Made by a program: the position numbers and the translations under genes. The notes beneath the pieces are model-generated. The model was not told where the DNA came from and did not search any database. It saw only the letters and a program-made list of their open reading frames with translations. Shown piece by piece: positions 52,762 to 60,370 of a DNA stretch of 64,000 bases; the stretch's first letter is position 1, and every line of letters starts with the position of its first letter. Source of the stretch: Sphingomonas trueperi (GTDB lineage: Bacteria > Pseudomonadota > Alphaproteobacteria > Sphingomonadales > Sphingomonadaceae). The stretch spans positions 1-64,000 of the forward strand of contig NZ_JAATJB010000013.1 of assembly GCF_011927635.1 (NCBI RefSeq), given 5' to 3'.

Positions 52762-52795
52762 GTGACCCCAAACCTTGGTATAGTCACCCCAAATC
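52762..52795 (+). promoter_or_regulatory. Direct repeats 21 bp apart upstream of an AraC-type gene
   Basis: GTGACCCCAAACC (52762-52774) and GTCACCCCAAATC (52783-52795) begin exactly 21 bp apart, the two-turn phasing typical of AraC-family half-sites. They lie 85 bp before the AraC-type start. A third copy occurs at 32993-33005. Confidence 0.55.
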
Positions 52796-52879
52796 AAAGC
52801 GATGTCCTGCCGTGCGGACGTTCGATTCCGTCATGCTTCGGGCTGCGCGACAGTCCACCCGGCAAGACGGGATGGAACC

Positions 52880-53440
52880 ATGTACCACCAGGCGTTGATC
52901 GATGTTGCTGCTCCGGCCCAGACGGGCGGAGCCCCCGAACTCACCGCGCTGCTGGCGGGTGCGATGCGGTCGCTCGACGAGGACCCGCCGCTCGCCCGGC
53001 GCTATCTGGAGCGGCTGTCGAGCCTGCTCGTCACGCCCGATGCCGATGCGGCCGCGGACCTGTTGCCTGACGGGCTGATGCGGGCCGACGGCGTCGCCAA
53101 GGGCGGCCTTGCCGGCTGGCAGCTTCGCCGCGTCGCCGCGCATGTCGACGCCTATCTCCAGGGACCGATCCTCACCTCCACGCTGGCGGAAGTGGCGCAG
53201 CTGAGCACCGGCCATTTCTGCCGTGCCTTCAAGATCAGCACGGGCGAGACGCCCCACGCCTATATCATCCGCCAGCGCATCCGCCGCGCCCAGTTGCTGA
53301 TGCGCGATACCCGCGACACGCTGTCGCAGATCGCCTTTTCCTGCGGGCTGAGCGATCAGGCGCACCTCACCCGGCTGTTCCGCCGGCTGGTCGGCACCAC
53401 GCCGCTCGTCTGGCGCCGCGCCTGGCAGCAGGGTGGCTGA
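52880..53440 (+). CDS. AraC-family transcriptional regulator (short)
   Basis: 186 aa. An N-terminal part of about 75 residues (ELTALLAGAMRSLDEDPPLA), mostly helical and lacking the usual cupin, precedes an AraC DNA-binding domain with two helix-turn-helix units: LAEVAQLSTGHFCRAFKIST and LSQIAFSCGLSDQAHLTRLF, ending in RRLVGTTPLVWRR. It is a small member, like those that regulate catabolic or stress genes. The two direct repeats upstream suggest autoregulation. Cluster members 55-62 kb are possible targets. Confidence 0.87.
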   Translation: MYHQALIDVAAPAQTGGAPELTALLAGAMRSLDEDPPLARRYLERLSSLLVTPDADAAADLLPDGLMRADGVAKGGLAGWQLRRVAAHVDAYLQGPILTSTLAEVAQLSTGHFCRAFKISTGETPHAYIIRQRIRRAQLLMRDTRDTLSQIAFSCGLSDQAHLTRLFRRLVGTTPLVWRRAWQQGG

Positions 53441-53553
53441 AGGCAGCAGATTTCTTCAAGACAAGGGTGGCCCGGGCAGGGCAGCCGGGCTGTACGGCGT
53501 GCAGCACGGCGCCGTTTCGGAGGGGCTTTCGGGGCAGGGAGCGCAGCGGCGGG

Positions 53554-54135
53554 ATGGAGAACAGGCAATCGCTGGCGATCGGCGCCTGGCGGGGCGTGTC
53601 GTTCGCCGTGGCGCAGATCGACGCCCTGGCAGCCGAGGATGACCTGCTTGTCGTCGGCATGCTCGAAAAGGACCTGGCCGGCGCGCACCGTGGTGGTGCC
53701 GAGGCGGTCGATCACGCGCTGCACGGCACGCTGTCCCGGTTGCGCGAGGGCGGGATCTTCACCGGCGGCTTCGGCGAGACGCTGATGCTCACCCGGCCGG
53801 CGGCGCCCATCCATGCGGCGACGCTGATGCTGATCGGTATGGGCACCTCGCTGCGTGCCAAGCCGGAGGCCGTTGGCAATCTCACCGGCCTGGCGATGCG
53901 TTCGGCGTTGCGGATCGGGGCTGCATCGGTCGGCTGCCTGCTCGGCTGGTCCGAACTCGATCTGCCCGAAGCGCTGGTCGCGCCCAGTGCTGCTGCGATG
54001 ATGCGCGGCGCGCTCGCCGCCATCGATGCGCATGACGCGGAGGCGTTCCCGATGCGGTGGACCTTCGACATTCGCAACGGCGCTGCCGCCCAAACCACCG
54101 CCGCGCTTCGCGAAACCCTGATGGCCTGGCGCTGA
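53554..54135 (+). CDS. Stand-alone M17-peptidase N-terminal-domain protein
   Basis: 193 aa; start at ATG 53554 with only a weak ribosome site. The sequence DDLLVVGMLEKDLAGAHRGG and FTGGFGETLMLTRPAAPIHA, then LMLIGMGTS, matches the macro-like N-terminal domain of leucyl aminopeptidases (PepA). The catalytic C-terminal domain is entirely missing, and the gene ends normally. In PepA this domain takes part in hexamer assembly and DNA binding, so a regulatory or scaffold role is conceivable. It lies between two regulator genes (AraC and NarL type). Confidence 0.7.
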   Translation: MENRQSLAIGAWRGVSFAVAQIDALAAEDDLLVVGMLEKDLAGAHRGGAEAVDHALHGTLSRLREGGIFTGGFGETLMLTRPAAPIHAATLMLIGMGTSLRAKPEAVGNLTGLAMRSALRIGAASVGCLLGWSELDLPEALVAPSAAAMMRGALAAIDAHDAEAFPMRWTFDIRNGAAAQTTAALRETLMAWR

Positions 54136-54203
54136 GCCATGGGTGCGCCGCGCCACCAAAGCTGCTATGCTGCGCGCTCTGTCCGGGAGTTGGTGCGTTC
54201 ACG

Positions 54204-54866
54204 ATGTTAACCAGGGTTTCCAGCGGGCGTGCGCCGACACGCGGCACCGCGCCGATCCGCATCCTGCTGGTCGACGATCACATGCTGCTGCGCGAGGGCG
54301 TGCGCGCGGTCGTTTCCACCCAGCCTGACATGGAGATTGCCGGCGAGGCGAGCAGCGGGGCCGAGGCGATCGAGGCCTTTGCCCGGCTCCAGCCCGACCT
54401 GGTGCTGATGGACCTGCAGATGGCCGACATGTCCGGCCTGGAGGCGATCACCGCGATCCGCGCCGCGTCGCCGCACGCGCGGATCCTTGTGCTGACCACC
54501 TATTCGGGCGATGGTCGTGCGATCAAGGCGCTGCGCGCCGGCGCGATGGGCTATCTGCTCAAGGCCAGCCTGCGCAACCAGCTGCTCGAGGCGATCCGCT
54601 CGCTCCATCATGGCGGCAAGCATCTCGATGCCAGCGTGGCGACCGCGATCGCGCTGCACGTGCTGGACGAGGATCTCACCGAGCGCGAAGTCTCGGTGCT
54701 GACGCTGGCTGCCTGGGGCAATTCGAACAAGCAGATTGCCGCCCGGCTCGCGCTCTCCGAAGAGACGGTGAAGGGCCATATGAAGGCCCTGTTCGCCAAG
54801 CTCGGCGCCAATGACCGCACCCATGCGGTGACGATCGCGGCCAAGCGCGGGCTGATCGAACTCTGA
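54204..54866 (+). CDS. NarL/FixJ-type response regulator
   Basis: 220 aa. Receiver domain with DDH at 24-26, phospho-Asp70 (LVLMDLQMADMSG) and Lys near 119 (YLLKASLRNQL), then a LuxR helix-turn-helix (LTEREVSVLTLAAWGNSNKQ and LSEETVKGHMKALFAKLG). No sensor kinase gene lies next to it, so its partner is elsewhere. A hairpin follows its stop. It precedes the catabolic cluster that begins at 55112 and could regulate it, but this is only positional evidence. Confidence 0.88.
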   Translation: MLTRVSSGRAPTRGTAPIRILLVDDHMLLREGVRAVVSTQPDMEIAGEASSGAEAIEAFARLQPDLVLMDLQMADMSGLEAITAIRAASPHARILVLTTYSGDGRAIKALRAGAMGYLLKASLRNQLLEAIRSLHHGGKHLDASVATAIALHVLDEDLTEREVSVLTLAAWGNSNKQIAARLALSEETVKGHMKALFAKLGANDRTHAVTIAAKRGLIEL

Positions 54867-54870
54867 GTCT

Positions 54871-54897
54871 ATCGGGGCGCGCGAGGCTGCCCCCGAT
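54871..54897 (+). terminator. Possible terminator after the NarL-type gene
   Basis: ATCGGGG (54871-54877) pairs with CCCCGAT (54891-54897) just after the stop at 54866. The stem is strong but no T-tract follows, so termination is only suggested. Confidence 0.4.
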
Positions 54898-55034
54898 CGC
54901 ATCAAACCCGTCCAATACCTGCGTGACCGCGACCGCCTAGGGCTGCGGGCGGCGGTCTGCTGCCGCACGTGCCTCTGCCGCGCGACACGAGACTGCCGAC
55001 TGTTCAAAAGAATGGAACGGTAGAAGCAAGTTTA

Positions 55035-55048
55035 TCCGAATTTTCGGA
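55035..55048. promoter_or_regulatory. Perfect palindrome before the catabolic cluster
   Basis: TCCGAA-TT-TTCGGA lies 63 bp before the first gene of the cluster, in an AT-richer stretch that looks like a promoter. A second stem, CTGCCGG-ACC-CCGGCAG (55079-55095), lies between it and the ribosome site. The palindrome is a good operator candidate. Confidence 0.5.
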
Positions 55049-55111
55049 AAATGAGCGCCGGCTATTCTGCACCCAACCCTGCCGGACCCCGGCAGCAACA
55101 GGAGCCGCACC

Positions 55112-55768
55112 ATGACCCTCACCGCCACCGCCACGCCGGGCAAGTCGCTGATCTCGCCGACCAATCACGCGCTCGTGCTGATCGACTTCCAGTCGCAGAT
55201 GGCCTTCGCCACCAAGTCGATCGACGCGACGATCCTGCGCAACAATGCCGCACTGATCAGCCGCGGCGCCAAGTCCTTCGGCGTGCCGACGATCCTCACC
55301 ACCGTCGCCGAGAAGAGCTTCTCGGGCCCGATGTTCAGCGAAGTGACCGATGCGTTCCCGGGCCAGAAGCTGCTCGACCGCACCTCGATGAACACCTGGG
55401 AAGACGCGGCGGTGATCGAGGAAGTCAACCGTATCGCCAAGCCGCGCATCGTGTTCGCGGGGCTCTGGACCAGCGTCTGCATCGTCGGTCCGGTCGCTTC
55501 GGCGATCGACCAGGGTTTCGAGGCCTATGTGATCACCGATGCCTGCGGCGACATCTCCACCGAAGCGCATGAGCGCGCGGTCGAGCGGATGATCCAGCTG
55601 GGCGCCGTGCCGATGACCTCGCTCCAGTATCTGCTCGAGCTGCAGCGCGATTGGGCGCGCGCCGAGACCTACGACTCGACCACCGGCATCGCGAAGCAGT
55701 GGGGTGGCGCCTACGGCCTCGGCGTCACCTACGCCAAGACGATGTTCGGCGCCTCCGAAGGCCATTGA
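55112..55768 (+). CDS. YcaC-like isochorismatase-fold hydrolase
   Basis: 218 aa. Catalytic residues: Asp25 (LVLIDFQSQMAF) and Cys123 (GLWTSVCIVGPV). The rest of the chain (DACGDISTEAHERAVERM, AVPMTSLQYLLELQRDWAR) matches the YcaC branch of cysteine hydrolases, whose substrates are unknown. First gene of a co-directional cluster with a chloroperoxidase-type hydrolase and an amidohydrolase; the ribosome site CAGGAG precedes ATG 55112. The second gene begins 88 bp later. Confidence 0.87.
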   Translation: MTLTATATPGKSLISPTNHALVLIDFQSQMAFATKSIDATILRNNAALISRGAKSFGVPTILTTVAEKSFSGPMFSEVTDAFPGQKLLDRTSMNTWEDAAVIEEVNRIAKPRIVFAGLWTSVCIVGPVASAIDQGFEAYVITDACGDISTEAHERAVERMIQLGAVPMTSLQYLLELQRDWARAETYDSTTGIAKQWGGAYGLGVTYAKTMFGASEGH

Positions 55769-55856
55769 GTTGCCCCCGGGCCCGGTGGCGCGCGCCCTCT
55801 CCAGCGTCGCCGGGCCCACCCCCTTTTCCTGCCCCCAACGACCAAGGAATGCTCCC

Positions 55857-56696
55857 ATGACCTCCACCGTGACCACCAAGGACGGCGTCTCGATCTTCTT
55901 CAAGGATTGGGGCCCCAAGGATGCCCAGCCGATCATGTTCCACCATGGCTGGCCGCTCTCGTCGGACGATTGGGATGCGCAGCTGCTGTTCTTCCTCCAG
56001 CACGGCTTCCGCGTCGTCGCGCATGACCGCCGCGGCCATGGCCGCTCGCAGCAGGTGAGCGACGGCCACGACATGGATCACTATGCCGCCGACGCCGCTG
56101 CCGTCGCCGAGCACCTCAACCTGCGGGGCGCCGTGCACATCGGCCACTCGACCGGCGGCGGCGAAGTCGCGCGCTATGTCGCCAAGTACGGCATCCCGCA
56201 GGGCCGCGTCGCCAAGGCGGTGCTGGTCGCGGCCGTGCCGCCGATCATGGCGAAGACCGAAGCCTATCCCAACGGCCTGCCGATCAGCGTGTTCGACGGC
56301 TTCCGCAAGGGCACCGCGGACAACCGCGCGCAGTTCTTCCGCGATGTCGCCGCCGGCCCGTTCTACGGCTTCAACCGCGAGGGCGCCAAGGTCTATCCGG
56401 GCGTGATCGACAATTGGTGGCGCCAGGGCATGATGGGCAGCGCCAAGGCCCATTATGAAGGCATCAAGGCCTTCTCCGAAACCGACCAGACCGCCGACCT
56501 GAAGGCGATGACGGTGCCGACGCTGGTGCTCGCCGGCGACGACGACCAGGTGGTGCCGTACCACCAGGGCGCCGAACTGCAGGCCAAGCTGCTGCCGAAC
56601 CCGACGCTGAAGATCTACCCGGGCTTCCCGCACGGAATGCTGACCACCCATGCCGACGTCATCAACCCCGACCTGCTCGCCTTCGTGCGCGGCTGA
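55857..56696 (+). CDS. Alpha/beta hydrolase, non-haem chloroperoxidase type
   Basis: 279 aa. Typical motifs: FHHGWPLSSDDWD, HDRRGHGRS, nucleophile Ser98 in GHSTGGGE, catalytic Asp in VLAGDDDQVVPY and His in GFPHGMLTTH. This group includes the cofactor-free haloperoxidases/perhydrolases and esterases. The ATG at 55857 is preceded by AAGGAATG. It lies between the YcaC-like and XapX-domain genes in a stress- or catabolism-related cluster. True substrate unknown. Confidence 0.88.
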   Translation: MTSTVTTKDGVSIFFKDWGPKDAQPIMFHHGWPLSSDDWDAQLLFFLQHGFRVVAHDRRGHGRSQQVSDGHDMDHYAADAAAVAEHLNLRGAVHIGHSTGGGEVARYVAKYGIPQGRVAKAVLVAAVPPIMAKTEAYPNGLPISVFDGFRKGTADNRAQFFRDVAAGPFYGFNREGAKVYPGVIDNWWRQGMMGSAKAHYEGIKAFSETDQTADLKAMTVPTLVLAGDDDQVVPYHQGAELQAKLLPNPTLKIYPGFPHGMLTTHADVINPDLLAFVRG

Positions 56697-56722
56697 TCGA
56701 CCGCGCCGGGGAGGATCTGCAG

Positions 56723-56971
56723 ATGAAGCCCTATCTTATCTCGCTTGCCGTCGGCCTGCTGGTCGGGGTGATCTACAGCCTCCTCGGCGTCCGCTCGCCG
56801 GCCCCCCCCACGATCGCGCTGATCGGCCTGCTCGGCATGCTCGTCGGCGAGCAGGTGGTGCCGGTGGTGAAGCGATTGTTCGCCGACCGCGACGTCGTCG
56901 CGTACATCCGCACCGATTGCGCCGAGCAGATCCTCGGCGTGCCGGTCAAGAAGCCCGACGACCAGGCATGA
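56723..56971 (+). CDS. XapX-domain small membrane protein
   Basis: 82 aa. Two membrane helices (YLISLAVGLLVGVIYSLLGV and IALIGLLGMLVGEQVVPVV) with the conserved GVRSPAPPTIALIGLLGML core of the XapX (DUF1427) domain, and a cytoplasmic tail (DCAEQILGVPVKKP). Function not known. It starts 26 bp after the hydrolase and overlaps the amidohydrolase gene by four bases, a common arrangement of these families. Confidence 0.88.
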   Translation: MKPYLISLAVGLLVGVIYSLLGVRSPAPPTIALIGLLGMLVGEQVVPVVKRLFADRDVVAYIRTDCAEQILGVPVKKPDDQA

Positions 56972-58914
56972 GCCTCACCCGACGCCAGACCCTTGCAGCC
57001 GCCGGCGCCACCGCCGCCGGTGCGCTGCTGCCTGCCCCGATCTTCGCAAGGAATGCCCGCATGCCCGCTACCGACCTGATCCTCGTCAACGCCCAGGTGA
57101 CGACGCTCGACCGGGAGAACCCGGTGGCCGAGGCGATCGCGATCCGCGACGGCAAGTTCCTCGCGGTGGGCAGCGAAGCGGAGGTCCGCGCCGCCGCCGC
57201 ACCGGGCGCGCAGGTGATCGACGCGCATCGCCGCCGGGTGATCCCGGGGCTGATCGACAGCCACATGCACATCATTCGCGGCGGCCTGAACTATAACATG
57301 GAACTGCGCTGGGACGGCGTGCCCAGCCTCGCCGACGCGATGGCGATGCTCAAGCGCCAGGTCGACAACACGCCTGCGCCGCAATGGGTGCGCGTGGTCG
57401 GCGGCTTCACCGAGCACCAGTTCGCCGAGAAGCGGCTGCCGACGATCGACGAGCTCAACGCCGTCGCGCCCGATACGCCCGTGTTCATCCTCCACCTCTA
57501 TGATCGCGCGCTGCTCAATGCGGCGGCGCTGCGCGTGGTGGGCTATACCAAGGACACGCCGAACCCGCCGGGCGGCGAGATCGTCCGCGATGCCGCGGGC
57601 AACCCCACCGGCCTGCTGCTCGCCCAGCCCAACGCGACGATCCTCTATTCGACGCTCGCCAAGGGGCCCAAGCTTCCGCAAGACTATCAGCTCAATTCCA
57701 CCCGCCATTTCATGCGCGAAGTGAACGGCCTGGGCGTCACCGGCGTGATCGACGCAGGGGGCGGCTTCCAGAACTATCCCGACGACTACAAGATCATCGA
57801 GAAGCTCCACGCCGACGGCCAGCTGACCGTGCGGATCAGCTACAACCTGTTCACCCAGAAGCCCAAGGAAGAGCTGGCCGACTTCGCCGGCTGGGTGAAG
57901 CAGGTGACGCCGGGGCAGGGCGACGACAGCTATCGCCACAATGGCGCGGGCGAGATGCTCGTCTACTCCGCCGCCGACTTCGAGGATTTCCGCGTCGCCC
58001 GCCCGGACATGCCGCCGACCATGGAAGGCGATCTCGAGCCGGTGATCCGCCTGCTCGCCGAGCATCGCTGGCCGTGGCGCCTCCATGCCACCTATGACGA
58101 GACGATCGGTCGCGCGCTCGACGTCTACGAGAAGGTCCACCGCGACATTCCGCTGACCGGTATCCACTGGTTCTTCGACCATGCCGAGACGATCAGCGAC
58201 CGCAATATCGATCGCATTGCAGCGCTCGGCGGCGGCATCGCCGTGCAGCATCGCATGGCCTATCAGGGCGAGTATTTCGTCGAGCGCTACGGCGCCAAGG
58301 CCGCCGAGCGCACCCCGCCGATCGCCAAGATGCTCGCCGCCGGCCTGCCGGTGGGCGCGGGCACCGATGCGACCCGCGTTGCGAGCTATAACCCTTGGGT
58401 GTCGCTCAGCTGGCTGGTGACCGGCCGCACGGTGGGCGGGCTCAAGCTCTATCCGGGCGCCAACCGCGTCAGCCGCGAAAAGGCGCTCGCCATGTGGACG
58501 CACGAGAATACCTGGTTCTCGAACGAAGTCGGCAAGAAGGGCCAGATCAAGGCCGGCCAGCTGGCCGACCTGGCGGTGCTCTCGGCCGATTACTTCTCCG
58601 TCCCCGAGGACCAGATCGTCCATATCCGTTCGGTGCTGACGCTGCTCGGCGGGCAGGTCGTGCATGGCGATGGCGACTATGCCCCGCTCGCGCCCGCGCT
58701 GCCCCGCCCGATGCCCGACTGGTCGCCGGTCGCGACCTTCGGCGGCTATCACCAGTCGCCCGAGACCCGCGCCCAGTTCGCCTCCGCCTGCGCTTGCCAC
58801 AGCAGCTGCTCGGTCCACGGCCACGACCATGCCGCAGCACTCGGCGCGCAGGTGCCCGCCGCCGACGTGCAGAGCTTCTGGGGCGCGCTCGGCTGCGGCT
58901 GCTGGGCGGTGTGA
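56968..58914 (+). CDS. YtcJ-like amidohydrolase with a Cys/His-rich tail
   Basis: 648 aa. Tat signal (LTRRQTLAAAGATAAGALLP, to about 27). A metal-dependent amidohydrolase of the YtcJ type: DLILVNAQVTTLDRENP, GLIDSHMHIIRGG (metal HxH), WRLHATYDETI, GIHWFFDHAET and GAGTDATRVASYNPW. The last 50 residues hold a dense Cys/His stretch, CACHSSCSVHGHDH, then CGCWAV at the very end, which looks like an extra metal site not usual for the family. It overlaps the XapX gene by four bases. Substrate unknown. Confidence 0.85.
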   Translation: MSLTRRQTLAAAGATAAGALLPAPIFARNARMPATDLILVNAQVTTLDRENPVAEAIAIRDGKFLAVGSEAEVRAAAAPGAQVIDAHRRRVIPGLIDSHMHIIRGGLNYNMELRWDGVPSLADAMAMLKRQVDNTPAPQWVRVVGGFTEHQFAEKRLPTIDELNAVAPDTPVFILHLYDRALLNAAALRVVGYTKDTPNPPGGEIVRDAAGNPTGLLLAQPNATILYSTLAKGPKLPQDYQLNSTRHFMREVNGLGVTGVIDAGGGFQNYPDDYKIIEKLHADGQLTVRISYNLFTQKPKEELADFAGWVKQVTPGQGDDSYRHNGAGEMLVYSAADFEDFRVARPDMPPTMEGDLEPVIRLLAEHRWPWRLHATYDETIGRALDVYEKVHRDIPLTGIHWFFDHAETISDRNIDRIAALGGGIAVQHRMAYQGEYFVERYGAKAAERTPPIAKMLAAGLPVGAGTDATRVASYNPWVSLSWLVTGRTVGGLKLYPGANRVSREKALAMWTHENTWFSNEVGKKGQIKAGQLADLAVLSADYFSVPEDQIVHIRSVLTLLGGQVVHGDGDYAPLAPALPRPMPDWSPVATFGGYHQSPETRAQFASACACHSSCSVHGHDHAAALGAQVPAADVQSFWGALGCGCWAV

Positions 58915-58943
58915 TGCAGGGGGCTGCCCCATCCACCTGCGTT

Positions 58944-59042
58944 CCCCTCCCGCTTGCGGGAGGGGCTAGGGGTGGGGCTGGGCCGCCTCAGCGCTTCTTC
59001 CATGTCATTCCCTCCCCCAGCCCCTCCCGCAAGCGGGAGGGG
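58944..59042. repeat. 99-bp paired hairpin repeat (CCCCTCCCGC family)
   Basis: Hairpin 1 CCCCTCCCGC-TT-GCGGGAGGGG (58944-58965), followed by CTAGGGGTGGG; hairpin 2 CCCCTCCCGC-AA-GCGGGAGGGG (59021-59042), preceded by CCCTCCCCCAG. The two halves are inverted relative to each other. It lies between the amidohydrolase and VOC genes and may reduce transcription into the latter. Related copies at 45756-45847 and inside the porin gene at 60421-60493. Confidence 0.8.
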
Positions 59043-59066
59043 AGCGATCCCTCCAGGAGTTTCGCC

Positions 59067-59942
59067 ATGCGCCGCTTCCTCCTCGCCTCCGCCCTCGTCA
59101 TCGCAACCCCGGCGCTCGCCCAGCAGACCGCCGACTATTCGGTCGGTCCGCAATACGACACCACCCACGTCTATGTGCCGGAAGACCAGTTCGACAGTTT
59201 CGTCACCAGCTTCGTAGGCACCTTCGGCGGCACGACGAGCAAGCAGGGCGTGTTTCAGGTGACGCCCACCACCAGCCTTACCAAGTCGCAGCTGGTGCTG
59301 ACTCCCGCCGGCACCGTCTCGGTATTCGGGTTCAAGACGCCGATCCCCTTCCCCTTCGGCGACGAGCGCACCGGCTATCTGGTGACCGACATCGACGCCG
59401 CAGTGAAGGCCGCCCTGCAGCACGGCGCGGTCCGCCGGCTGGTGACCTTCCCCGATCCGATTGGCCGTGACTCGCTGATCCAGTGGCCGGGCGGCGTGAA
59501 CATGCAGCTCTACTGGCACACCACCAAACCCAGCTACACGCCGCTCGAGACGGTGCCCGAGAACCGCATCTACCTGACCGAGGACGTCGCCGATCGCTTC
59601 GTGAAGAGCTGGGTCGGCTATACCAGGGGCACGGTGACCGCCGATGACCGCGCCGCACCCGGTGCCGAGGTCGGCGAGCCCGGCAAGACGATCCGCCGCA
59701 TTTCGATCACCAGCGGCTATGGCAAGATGGTGGTGTTCGTCACCGACGGCCTGCTGCCCTGGCCCTATGGTCGCGACATGACCGGCTATGCGGTGCCCGA
59801 TCTCGACGCGACGCTCGCCAAGGCCAAGGCCGCCGGCGTCGAGACGCTGGTGCAGCCTTACGCCGCAGCCGGTGGGCGCGCGGCGATCGTGCGCTTCCCC
59901 GGCGGCTATATCGCCGAGATCCACAGCGCCCCGGCCAAGTGA
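59067..59942 (+). CDS. Exported VOC (glyoxalase/dioxygenase-fold) protein
   Basis: 291 aa; ATG at 59067 after CCAGGAG. Signal peptide RRFLLASALVIATPALAQ. Two VOC-type halves, each with the pattern 'Y-x-V-x-D-[IL]-D-A' (GYLVTDIDAAVKAALQHGA and GYAVPDLDATLAKAKAAGV), and the paired RFPGG/WPGG ends (IQWPGGVNMQLYW and VRFPGGYIAEIHS). Secreted VOC proteins are uncommon as classic glyoxalases; binding of a small acid or aromatic is possible. Followed by a DoxX gene. Confidence 0.82.
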   Translation: MRRFLLASALVIATPALAQQTADYSVGPQYDTTHVYVPEDQFDSFVTSFVGTFGGTTSKQGVFQVTPTTSLTKSQLVLTPAGTVSVFGFKTPIPFPFGDERTGYLVTDIDAAVKAALQHGAVRRLVTFPDPIGRDSLIQWPGGVNMQLYWHTTKPSYTPLETVPENRIYLTEDVADRFVKSWVGYTRGTVTADDRAAPGAEVGEPGKTIRRISITSGYGKMVVFVTDGLLPWPYGRDMTGYAVPDLDATLAKAKAAGVETLVQPYAAAGGRAAIVRFPGGYIAEIHSAPAK

Positions 59943-59944
59943 CC

Positions 59945-60370
59945 ATGGCGACGCCGGATCCGCGCTTCGTCGACGCCATTCTCGACTGGCGGCCGACCTG
60001 GTTCCTCGCCCGGCTGCTGCTGGTCGGCGCCTATCTGCTCGGCGGACTGGTCAAGCTCGCCGACTGGCAGGGGGCGGTGGCGGAGCAGGCGCATTTCGGC
60101 ATGCACCCGCCCGCGCTCTGGGCGGCGCTGACCATCGCGGTGGAGCTGATCGGGCCGGTGCTGATCCTCACCGGCCGCTGGATCTGGCTGGGGGCGGGCA
60201 TGCTGGGGGTGTTCACCCTGCTCGCCGCCTTCACCGCCAACGCCTTCTGGACGATGCCCCCGGGCCCCGAGCGGTTCGGCGCGACCAACGCCTTCTTCGA
60301 GCATCTCGGCCTGATCGGCGGCTTCGTCCTCGCGGCGCTGGTGGCGGAGCAGGCCAAGCGGCGTGGCTAG
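59945..60370 (+). CDS. DoxX-family membrane protein
   Basis: 141 aa with four membrane helices (WFLARLLLVGAYLLGGLVKL, LWAALTIAVELIGPVLILTG, WLGAGMLGVFTLLAAFTANAF and GLIGGFVLAALVAE). The DoxX signature region LVKLADWQGAVA lies near the N-terminus. Such proteins are thought to work with oxidoreductases or in sulfur/oxidant metabolism, though the function is not settled. I chose ATG 59945; an in-frame GTG (59939) overlapping the previous stop is also possible. It overlaps the porin gene by eight bases. Confidence 0.85.
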   Translation: MATPDPRFVDAILDWRPTWFLARLLLVGAYLLGGLVKLADWQGAVAEQAHFGMHPPALWAALTIAVELIGPVLILTGRWIWLGAGMLGVFTLLAAFTANAFWTMPPGPERFGATNAFFEHLGLIGGFVLAALVAEQAKRRG

